Assembly: GCA_035041965.1 (NCBI GenBank)
Contig: JAPYMA010000840.1
Coordinates: forward strand, 186,001 to 250,000
DNA length: 64,000 nucleotides
From: Anisakis pegreffii
Lineage: Eukaryota > Nematoda > Chromadorea > Rhabditida > Anisakidae
Direction of reading: 5' to 3'
Shown: positions 11,101-53,400 of the stretch, one piece after another
Position numbering within the stretch: position 1 is the stretch's first letter
How the letters are laid out: each line of letters starts with the position of its first letter
Notes under the pieces: generated by a model
Told to the model about the DNA's origin: nothing
The model's database searches: none
The model's input: the letters and a program-made list of their open reading frames with translations, nothing else
Made by a program: the position numbers and the translations under genes

Positions 11101-13235
11101 TTGTTGAACTTTGTTTACAGCAAGAACTGAAATTTTGTTTTTTTTTAAATTGTGCGCTTATTGTTAGATGTCAGTTTATTGAATGACCTTTTGATTGACA
11201 CAAATCAATGGAATAGCAACTTTCAGGCAAAGCATGTCAAAACACTCACTCAAGTTCATCGTTATGGCAAAAATATAAATGGGTGGAATTTTTAAGTTTC
11301 TATTTCCTACCGTGTATCATCTTTGTGGTGCTCTATTCGAAGGTCTCAAAAGCTTTATGGGCGAAGGATCGATTGCTTCAAAGAGGTTAGTGCACCGTAA
11401 AGTTACTGTTGATTACAACATTACGTGCAATTGAACCATATCAGTACTCAATCACTTATCACATCGACGTTCACCTACAAAATCAGTCACAAAAACATTC
11501 ACTGTTTGCTGATTGCTTTATATTTATTGTGTTTGTTCCGAACGGAGTTGTTTGTTTTTGCCTAATCCGAGTTCTTTGAAAGAAATGCGATCAAGTAACG
11601 CATGTGATACACCAGTATATAGGACAGCTTTGTTCTGATTGGGGAAATGTTCAAAGAAGATTCAATTTCACAGCATAATTGACTAGCAAATGAAATTTGT
11701 TTCATGCTTAAGCGGGTTGTTTTGATGTAGTTGTTTTGCATGGATAACCGAGTTTCTGAGTTAACTAGATGAGATAAATTTAATCGATAGTTATATCAAC
11801 TTATGTTCATTTGTTATGTATTCATGGAAGCACACATATCCCATTAAACATTTAGATATCACACTTCTTACGTCAAAACTTAATTTAAAACTGTCAAAAC
11901 AGAGTATATTGTCGATCTCTAAACGGAATTAAGCCGCTTTGAAGATTTTAGTTTATTTTCGTTTCATCAGTTATTCTCGAATGTATTCATATCATTGCGA
12001 TTCGACATCATTAGTCATGTATGACATGAATTTACAAAGCTGACATGTCTTCACGAAGCAATGCCACCTCTAACACTTCAGAAGAGGTCACTGAAACAGT
12101 TTGGGAGCATATTTTGGATATGTTTGAATTACACACAGCTTTTAATCCCCTTATTTGATTGCATTTTTAGTAGATGTAAATCGACTGGTTGGTGAATACC
12201 TGAAACATTTCTAGTTGCTGTTCGCGTAATGGGTAAAATAGGATGTCACCATTTTTTAAAGCATCATTGCGTCTTTTTTGGTTTCGATTTGCGCAAAATG
12301 TCTCCAAAATAAAACAATACAAAAGTTCGCTGCAGTCTTTTGTTTTCAATCATGCAAGCTGAAAGAAAAGCTACAATCTGTAAACGATTATGGAAGAAAC
12401 GATAGCGAACGGAAATGAGACCGTACTACTCGAACGGAATTTCGTTGAAGTGAGGCTAAATATGATCATCAAGAAATCCATTTCAGTAAACTCGTTAAGC
12501 GGACAATCTCCAAAATTTTCAGCGTCAACGTCGAAGCAAGAAATGCAATCTCGATCGGATGCGCTTAAATTGCGTCGCAATGTCGTCAAAATGCTCGTTG
12601 CATGTGTTTCCGTATATTTTATTTGTTATTCACCCATTCAAGGAATATTCCTTTCAAGGTTGTTTCTTTTTTTTTTGTTAATCTAATGAATTTCCAACTG
12701 ATCATTTTCTCACAATCAATATAAAGCTAATTTATATCAACATTCCACTCCGATCCTTAATTTCATTACGATACTCCGTTGGGGATACGTGAAAAGAGCC
12801 ACTCATTTTGGCGTTCAAACAACGAACAGATTCAATATGAGTGTGAATCTGAACGGGTCACTGGGAAGATTTCAATAAAAAAAGTGAATATAAGCAACAA
12901 TTGCAAACGATGAAGTGTTAATTTATAGAGCACTATTCGACGTGCACTTCAGTCCACCGTATGAGTTTATTCTGTTAATGAACGCACTAGCGATGATGTG
13001 CAGTGCGTGTAATCCCCTTCTCTACACGCTCTTCTCGAAGAAGTTTCGTGCTCGAATCACTCGTTTGCTGCGATGTGATCGAGCTGAAATGATGCCGAAA
13101 CGCTGTGATATCACAAATTCGATCGTCAAAGTAATGCCAAACTCTTTCAACGAATTAAGTGGACGATCTCGTCTTGAATGGCGATGTGCTGACGACTTCA
13201 CACCGACACATTACTATTTGGAAGTTCCACAATAA
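8151..13235 (+). CDS. Rhodopsin-family (class A) GPCR, neuropeptide-receptor type
   Basis: Six exons join in phase: 8151-8309, 8784-8956, 9620-9759, 11227-11385, 12487-12658 and 12929-13235, giving 369 aa. Class A hallmarks are all present: N28 in TM1 (LLGNIVV), LAIAD in TM2 (53-57), Cys86 at the top of TM3, ERY (110-112, the DRY position, split by intron 2), Trp138 in TM4, Cys161 in extracellular loop 2, Pro186 in TM5, CYSP (257-260) in TM6 and NPLLY (296-300) in TM7. Cys317 in the tail is a likely palmitoylation site. Cys86-Cys161 should form the usual disulfide. The architecture and loops resemble invertebrate peptide receptors; the ligand cannot be told. The N-terminus before TM1 is only about 9 residues and lacks an N-glycosylation site, so an upstream exon may exist, although a TGA closes the frame upstream of 8151. 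It is a plasma-membrane receptor signalling through G proteins. Confidence 0.9.
9518..9566. repeat. 49-bp exact direct repeat, copy 1 (GPCR intron 2)
   Basis: Identical over 49 bp to 10144-10192. It starts AACTTATCATGTCG and contains GGTTCGAGTGG, which resembles a tRNA B box, then ends GAAATTTTGCT. It lies in intron 2, 53 bp upstream of exon 3, so the two copies bracket exon 3. No tRNA cloverleaf is visible around it. Confidence 0.85.
9760..11226. other. GPCR intron 3 (1467 bp)
   Basis: The donor is GTCAGT and the acceptor is CAACTTTCAG. It holds copy 2 of the 49-bp repeat. It also holds a stretch at about 10260-10640 that is less AT-rich than its surroundings and open in several frames on both strands. 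That stretch has no recognisable domain and no splice pattern, so it may be a fragment of an old repeat rather than a gene. Confidence 0.5.
10144..10192. repeat. 49-bp exact direct repeat, copy 2 (GPCR intron 3)
   Basis: Exact copy of 9518-9566, 626 bp downstream in intron 3. The bases flanking the two copies differ, so the duplication is confined to this unit or its borders have decayed. Exact identity inside otherwise diverged introns suggests a recent event or a dispersed element. Confidence 0.85.
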
Positions 13236-13649
13236 AGAGTCTTGACGCGTCTAATCAATCACTCAATCAATAACGTATCGTATCCACTGATCAAGTGTTT
13301 TGCGCAGAGACTCGTCAAACGCAAACCTCTTGCATTTTTCACTGAACAATTTTCGACTGCTGCATTTACGGAAACAATCGCGAAAACATTTTGTATTTCT
13401 GTGGTTTACTTCGAAACAAAAATTACGCAGATCTCTAAAACAACGATATTTAATTGTCTCACGAGGAGTTCGAGGAGAGAATTTTTTGAGGAGAGGAGAA
13501 GGAGTGAACAGAGTGGCGAAAAAGACGAGTCCTGTGACCGGCAAAGACGTATGCACGGCTGACAGCAGCAAAAGATAATCCTGTAGAGATTTTTTAAAAA
13601 TTCAACTAAAGTGAAAATCGGTACATGAATAAGTGAAGAATGCACGAAT

Positions 13650-13655
13650 AATAAA
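13650..13655 (+). terminator. Candidate polyadenylation signal of the GPCR gene
   Basis: An AATAAA hexamer about 415 bp after the stop codon. A second AATAAA at 13231-13236 overlaps the stop codon itself (CAA TAA AG) and is probably too early to serve alone. Neither has experimental support here. Confidence 0.35.
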
Positions 13656-14051
13656 ACTTCCCTACTAGGCTAACTTGAGAAGGCTGGCTAGTGTTGAAGA
13701 TGGTATCACAGAGGATGATCAGAAAACGGTAGTCGAGCAAATGATCGCAAAATGAGACGACAATCAGTGAGTGCCTTATCATAAGTTCACCTCCTTCCCC
13801 TCTCCAACCGCTTAAAATGAATTCTTCACCGAATTCTTCAACAAGAATTACTGCAGTAATAATATGAACTGATAAAATCCTTTATGGTAAATATTCTGTT
13901 AATCTTATTGAGATGTGTTACCTCCATTGAATACTTTTGATGCGTTCCTTACACATTGCATTGTAAATACTTTCATTGTTACGTTGTTTAAGCCAAAAAT
14001 GGAATTGTTTAATATGTTCAGAATAATAATTCAATTTTCGAGAAGTCAACC

Positions 14052-14098
14052 CTGCAAATAATGTACACATTCAAAAAGAATGTGTGTATTATTTGCAG
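14052..14098. repeat. Near-perfect hairpin, 21-bp arms, 5-nt loop
   Basis: Arm 14052-14072 (starting CTGCAAATAATG) pairs with 14078-14098 (ending ATTATTTGCAG) with two mismatches, around an AAAAA loop. The flanks AAGTCA on the left and TGACTT on the right could extend the fold after an asymmetric internal loop. This gives a stem-loop of just over 70 nt. It could be a small-RNA precursor or a foldback element; the sequence alone does not decide. Confidence 0.5.
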
Positions 14099-14544
14099 CT
14101 TCCGAAATGACTTGTGTATAAATATTATAATCGTGTGCAAGTTCGTAGCAATTTGTACTTTGCATTGGATCCGCCTATAACTAATTGTAAAAGTGAGTCC
14201 AAGTCTGATAAAACGATGAAGTCGCGATATGAATTAACATGAAGCAAATGTAAACCTCAACGTTAAAAACATCATTTCATACCACAAGTTAGTGGCATTC
14301 GGGCGACGATGGGTCACAAAAATCCAACAATTTCGATCAGAATTACGCCACTGGGATTCCGACCGAACAATTCGTAAGGTCGATCGGAACTGCAACTGTC
14401 GAAAATTCAAAATGTCAATTCGGTCGGATTCCGGCCGGGCCATTCCGACAATCCGTCGGAATTCCAGTTGTCGGAGTGATGAAAAGTCATGTCGGTTGGA
14501 TTGCGATCGACATGAAAATTCGCTCAGATACCATCACTAATATG

Positions 14545-14687
14545 TACTGTGGTGAGGGGACGGGAAAAAGTTGAGGACAGAGGAAACTGGGGACGAAATT
14601 TTGCAGTCGGGGACTCTGAAAATGTGATCAGCTCGAAGAAAGTCGGGGACGGGGCCTCCGACATGCCCCAATCCCTGCACCAAACTA
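14545..14687. mobile_element. hAT-like GGGGA-type MITE, 143 bp
   Basis: The left end, TACTGTGGTGAGGGGA, and the complement of the right end, TAGTTTGGTGCAGGGA, agree at 12 of 16 positions. The 8-bp flanks are CTAATATG (14537-14544) and CTAAAATG (14688-14695), matching at 7 of 8, as for a decayed hAT target duplication. The interior carries repeated GGGGAC motifs and shares GAAATTTTGCAGTC with the element near 5.5 kb. There is no coding capacity. Confidence 0.65.
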
Positions 14688-15308
14688 CTAAAATGCATAA
14701 ATTTCATAACAAAATTCTGATTGTTTTCTGTGTGAAGCTGCGTTGGTTGAAAAGAAAATTGTTATGCATATATATACACAGATTACTGTGAATCAACAAC
14801 AAAGGACAGAAAATAAAAGGAATGGGGGCACGTTAACGCCGATCACAATGAATAACACCCAAAAATGAAAAAAGAATCATCTCCGCTTGCGCTGATCGCG
14901 CCTTCCGAGATGACCTTCCTCTATGAATTCACCATCCTTCACACCATGAATTTTCGATATCAATCTGAAAAAAACAACTGATGAGACGGATCTGATTCAT
15001 TCGCGCAAACAGCATGAATTGTATTCGTGAATGAATAGTGCGCGTGCATTAAAAAATCGTAATAATAACGTAGTTCGTGTCAGAACAATTTCAGACCACA
15101 ACGGCGATGTTTTCAAATCACAAATGAACATTGAACCACCACAGCCGATGTTCATCATTACAACAAAAAGAATGGAAAACTGTAAGAAAAAAATCGATTA
15201 CTTAATAATGAGAAATTCTCTGTTGGCAAACATAAAATTCATGTACAATATTTTCTACAGAGATTCCATTAAAATCCCAGTTTTCGCAGTAAAGATTAAT
15301 CTATCTTA

Positions 15309-16936
15309 TTAACGAGAAATTTTAAATAGTTGAATTGGAAGGCAGAATTCAGAGAGTACCCTTTTCAAGTCCTCCTCTGTAAGATCATTCTCAATATTGA
15401 ACATAATGCGCAATTCTTCGGGTGTACGACCTTTTAGTTTTTCAGCGATCGTTTTACATGCCATCTCCATCAGATCTCGAATGTTCATAAAGTTGGCTGC
15501 CTCAAAAGATTGACTGATCCTTATTCATTGCAGGTGCATTTAAGAAGAATCCCACTCTATCATTACCACAAATACCTGCCACTTGCAAGACTTGCGCCTT
15601 CCAGTGGAAAATATCAGGTTAGAAATGAGATTTTTTGAGATATCAAAGCCGAACTAGGAGGAAATTTCCTTGAAACGAAAAAGAGGATAGTATTTCTAAA
15701 GTTTGCAATTCATGTCATTTGAAAGGCTTTTCAACTAAAAGGATTAATTCACACACAATCAATTCCCATAATAATGACATGAGGATATAATGCAGCCAGA
15801 GACTAAGTTCACAATATTTGCGCATAAATGGTTGAAATGTTTTCATCAACGATAATCGAGATTTTCCCTAATGGCACATTGTACAAGCGAAATTCCTAGC
15901 GATTGTCAGGTGAATATTCTCATGAAGTATTCTCTTAAGTTTCATATTAGGGGAGTGAGCACTTAAGTGCGAATGTAACACCGACCAGAACGACATCAAA
16001 GAGCAAATTTGGTTCCATTCGCAGATATTTTTGGTCCCATTCAGGAAGTTCATCGGGCAGCATTTCATCACCATCCTCATTTTTTGTTACAAACGATGGA
16101 TCATCCTTATGATGCTCACACCATTCCAACACCTCAAAGATCATAAAATGCTTTTTCAACTGGATTCACATATTTGATACTTGATTTACAATATTCTCTG
16201 CAACGAATTAGTTGCTATGGATGGTGACCCTAACTGAAATTGCGAACTCGACTGCTCTTAATGGAACTGATTCGTTCATCGTTATAAACCATCAGATTTC
16301 ATTCTATAACGTGAATGTATGAACGAACTGCTTGTTTTACAATTGTACAAATAAGAGAATCAAAAAAACCAGGAGAGGAATCCAATTGAGACAGCACTAT
16401 CACCAACTTTCATTAAAGTTGCTTCCTCAACTTCCTCTAATGGAATTGCATCTTTCAACGTCGTCGAATCACCAGATTCTCCTTCTTGCAAATCTGAAAA
16501 CGCGAACGACTCTATCAAATTAAACATTCAATCACTGATTAATGTTAGTGTTGACATCAAATGAATTATGTAATTTTCCTTCATGTCACACACTAAATCA
16601 TCACAAATTTGAACCTGAAGTAGACTGAAACACTGTTCAGGCAAACATATGAAATAGTGTAAGTGAATAACACCTAGGCCAATAGAAACATTTCACCGAT
16701 GAATCAGCGCTGTCAAGGATATGCACTCTTATGTAAAACATACTTCCGAATACTCTCTTCAAAATTTCGAAAGCTTTTGAGTCGGAAAAATTATTCAAAT
16801 AAGAATAGAGAATGGAAATTCAAATCAACATAAAACCTTGTAACATGTTATCAATCAAAAGCGATTTTCGTATAACACTTCGATCAACCGAAACGTTTTT
16901 ACCATCCTTCGTTCGCAACAACACTTCAGCACACAT
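15309..16936 (-). CDS. skr: SKP1-related protein (SKR family), SCF ubiquitin-ligase adaptor
   Basis: Four minus-strand exons join in phase: 16936-16837, 16493-16408, 16132-15986 and 15500-15309, giving 174 aa, close to the usual 160-175 of SKP1. The N-terminal BTB/POZ-like fold is seen as VLLRTKDGKNVSVDRSVIRK, followed by VLEWCEHHKDDP, LPEWDQKYL and LLFDVVLAANFMNIRDLM. The F-box-binding C-terminal helices follow as ACKTIAEKLKGRTPEELR and FNIENDLTEED. In SCF complexes SKP1 links cullin to F-box proteins. The protein ends in a Leu/Phe-rich tail (CLPIQLFKISR) instead of the canonical WCE-type ending, so it looks like a divergent paralogue, as in the expanded SKR family of nematodes. Two acceptors read TTTGAG rather than TTTCAG. 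The start is the first ATG of exon 1; the frame stays open upstream without another Met nearby. Confidence 0.9.
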
Positions 16937-17784
16937 GTCAATTGTTCCTGACCGAATAAAATAAAAGAATACAACAACCAAATCAACAATTATCGAACAT
17001 TCAACGTGTTTTGGCGTTAAAAACGAATTAATCTCGACACTGAACGTAAATCTCCATTGTCACATCGATAAAGCAGGAATAACGAATGTTACCAGCGAAC
17101 TGCACCACCTATGAATCAAAGTAAAAAAGGATCGAATAATAATGAACAGAATCGACAACAGAACTCATCGTGAAGTCGCAATATTTTTTAACATTCAACG
17201 GTGTCAAAGCTGTTCGATTACGAGACATTATGGAATCAGTTTGAATGATTCATCGGAGTCGACAAAAACTGAAACATTGCATACGATAAGTGAGCATGTC
17301 GATGGTTCAAATCACTGTGTGATTCACCAATCGAACGTCACAAGCAGTTGCTGAGGATAATTGAAACTGTTAGTTCGTTTGCGCTAAGAGAAACGAAAAG
17401 ATTTACGAATGAGTTCATTATTAATAAAAATTTCAAATAATGGAATGAACGACGTTCCGATGCGTATCACCACAAGCAAATCCGTCACCAAGGTAGCGCA
17501 ATAAAGACATTCCACTGAACGCAGACTTCGATGAGAAATACGAGACGAGCATTTGATGTGCATAATGAACACTTGTCGCTATGATTCATAAATGTGTTTT
17601 TTATAGGAAACCTCCAAACAGAACATGTTGATGAAATATTTTGCAATCGATTACTTCGTTGCCTAAAACTCTTCACTGCACTATTTTTATTTGAGCAAAA
17701 AAAATTGCAATCATTTTTATCTGATTGTGAGCGTAAAAATCGCTACACCGTGTAAATAGAACTTTTTCTCTTTAAGCCGAAAGC

Positions 17785-17871
17785 AGAGTCTTTTTAATGT
17801 AGTCACAAAAAAAGTATTTCGTAAGTTCTTTAATACATTGACTGACATCATCCTTTCATGAGCAGTGGGGA
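17785..17871. repeat. Direct duplication, copy A
   Basis: The segment from about AGAGTCTTTTTAATGTAGTC through CCTTTCATGAGCAGT recurs, diverged, at 18031-18203. The two copies are about 250 bp apart. Copy A lacks the MITE present in copy B and so approximates the pre-insertion site. Confidence 0.7.
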
Positions 17872-18030
17872 TTGTGAAACTAATATTTGGTGGAATTATG
17901 GAATTATTTGTTATGATGGAATGTCTTTGTGATGATGTTTTCTCCACTCGGGTATCTAAACGCTACTTGCTCATGGCAAACTCTTCTTTATCCTATTTTA
18001 CGAGCATCTTTAGTTCGCCTAGGCCTGAAC

Positions 18031-18203
18031 AAGAGTCTCTTTGAAGTAGTGTGGTGCGGGGAATTTCGGGGATTCGTCCCCAAAAATCCCCGATTTTCCT
18101 CGTCCCCACACTACACTGTTTGAAGTAGTCACAAATATTTCAGTCACAAATATTTCATAAGTTCTTTAATATATTGATTCACATCGCCTTTCATGAGCAG
18201 TAG
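18031..18203. repeat. Direct duplication, copy B, interrupted by a MITE
   Basis: It is related to 17785-17871: shared blocks include AGTTCTTTAATA and CCTTTCATGAGCAGT. It is interrupted at the position equivalent to AATGTAGTCAC of copy A by the 72-bp element at 18047-18118. It also carries a small internal tandem duplication of AGTCACAAATATTTC. Confidence 0.7.
18047..18118. mobile_element. hAT-like GGGGA-type MITE, about 72 bp
   Basis: The left end, TAGTGTGGTGCGGGGA, and the complement of the right end, CAGTGTAGTGTGGGGA, agree at 13 of 16 positions. The sequence TTTGAAGT occurs on both sides (18040-18047 and 18119-18126), consistent with an 8-bp hAT-type target duplication; its last T may belong to either duplication or element. 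The interior has GGGGA and TCCCC runs that could pair with each other. The uninterrupted paralogous copy at 17785-17871 supports insertion here. Confidence 0.7.
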
Positions 18204-18536
18204 GATCTTATGATTTAAAAAGCGCTGTGAATACATCACCAAATAATCAAACGCAAAAATATCAATCAACTCAAATTTTCGGGACGAATCCCAGTTTCCA
18301 CTCTTCCTATGAAAAGCACTAATCGAAACGACGAAATTAAAATACGTTCGCTGAGTACTGCGTACTCAATGGTGTGCAATGATTTTCACAGGAAAATTTT
18401 ATGAAAATCATTCATTCATTCATCTTACAGTTCCATTTCATAATTATACCGTAACAAAATTTACATCTTATATACTTCATTTCAATAAACATCTCACAGT
18501 CAATCAAACATCTTAATTCGAAATACACAATGACAG

Positions 18537-19695
18537 TTACTTATTCCTCTTCAAAGATGAAGCGAATTTATCAATACAACTCAACAAAACATCCTTTTTT
18601 TCATCACCAACGAAATGTGCATTAACTTTCCAAATAGAATACTGAACAGTGGATGCCATAAAACGAAAAACTGAGAACATTATAAAATCCTCTGGACATA
18701 CACATCTAAAACGGCGAATAAATCCAATAAAATGAATAAATCCATAAAAATGGCTCAATATTATACAGGAAAATAATTATGATACAAAACACGAAGTAAT
18801 AATAAAACAAATTCAATGAATCACATTTTGGACACTTTACAGAAGACGACAATACAATACGTATAGTGACATTCGCATTGGAATGCGAAATAATAGAGGG
18901 AATTACTTGTCATTAAAACATATGAACAAATAAATGTTTTGTGTATAGTGAAACAACTGGATTTGAGAAATAAAAACACTTCAGACAGGAAACTGAAATA
19001 TACAAACAAAACTCAATTGAATAAATGATATTGAGTTGTGGAATTAATTTGGTGAAATATCATACCATATCGACGTTGATAATCAAATCTATACGATAAT
19101 AATCATATGAAACACTGTCATCTGTTCAATTGACTACTACTCAAAGAAATGGCCAGAAGGATGTGTACGTTCGGACTGATGAATCGTAAACGAAAGGACT
19201 GTGTTCGGATAACGATGCCGTTATGAAGTACGAAAGCATATGAAATACTGATTTTTTTCTTCTCAAATCTGACTGACTGCTAAGAAATCGATTTTTTGAA
19301 TCAAATGCTTGAAACTCTTTCTAGCCAACTTTAGAACGTTGCTTGAAACTTCTAACTTAAAACACAAGCTGACGACTTCTGAAAATTTACACCTTATCGC
19401 TAACTGATCCATTAACTCACACCAATGATGATTCAGAAAAGTCACCAGTTGTCGCAAAAAATCTCGCAAACCCTTACAATTAGAATCGGCAAGCGATTCA
19501 GAACGAGACACTCCAACGATAGAATGCTCCTAATTAGAAACCTGATTTGATAATATCAATAGAATAACATTGTGGCGGATACGCAGATTCCGAGATTGAG
19601 ACTATTCTTCGACCGTTTTTCAACGCTGCAAATGAATCAACAATACAAACGAATGCTTCTGCAGAACAATCTAAGTTCACTGCAAAAACTCCCAT
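18537..19695 (-). CDS. Candidate small gene, family not recognised
   Basis: Three minus-strand exons can be joined in phase: 19695-19542, 19247-19169 and 18705-18537, giving 133 aa. Donors are CAG|GTTTCT and AC|GTACAC. Acceptors are AAATCAG and CGTTTTAG. The product starts MGVFAVNLDCSAEAFVC, continues with VFHMLSYFITASL and FVYDSSVR, then CPEDFIMFSVFRFMAS, and ends FASSLKRNK. I see no signal peptide, catalytic motif or known domain; it looks globular with some hydrophobic helices. It lies about 400 bp downstream of the cnt-2 stop on the same strand. An alternative is a separate open frame at 19511-19263 that this model skips as intron. The consistent phases favour a real gene, but it is unproven and the start could be further upstream. 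Confidence 0.42.
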
Positions 19696-20101
19696 ACATT
19701 CTACCTCATCAATGAATGATGAGATGAGTAAATCTTCACTACATTTGCTAGCATAAAGTCATAGATGAACTCAGCTTATCAGCATCTTATGACATAACTA
19801 AAAATGACCAGAGTAACACTTTCGATTCAACCTGGTTTGAATGATTAAGGAAAACGACCATAAATTTCGCATGATATTCAGTGCATCGCATTACACATAT
19901 ACATACATTATTCATATATATGCACTTGTATAAATTATCACACAAACACCACAAAAAATATGTACAGTATTCATTAGATGAAACGACAGAATCAGCGCAC
20001 TCGAAGGCTTTTGTAAAAAAGCTCGAAGTTGAGCTTTTGCCGTGGTACACTTTCGTTGTGGAACGACAACGACGGGCATGGGAACGTTTGTGGTGCAACA
20101 A

Positions 20102-53400
<33,299 letters not shown>

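Larger units (their letters stand above)
13656..15308. other. Intergenic region between convergent GPCR and SKR genes
   Basis: The two genes converge, so both 3' ends fall here. The stretch contains a hairpin at 14052-14098 and a MITE at 14545-14687. The frames 14292-14540 + and 15031-15312 + are open but have no recognisable motif. Confidence 0.55.
16937..18536. other. Region between SKR and the unassigned minus-strand gene
   Basis: It holds the likely promoter and 5' UTR of the SKR gene, the duplicated segment at 17785-18205 and a 72-bp MITE. The minus-strand frames at 17384-17676 (including the stretch CLYCATLVTDLLVVIRIG) look mildly protein-like but lack supporting splice partners, so I do not call a gene. 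Confidence 0.45.
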
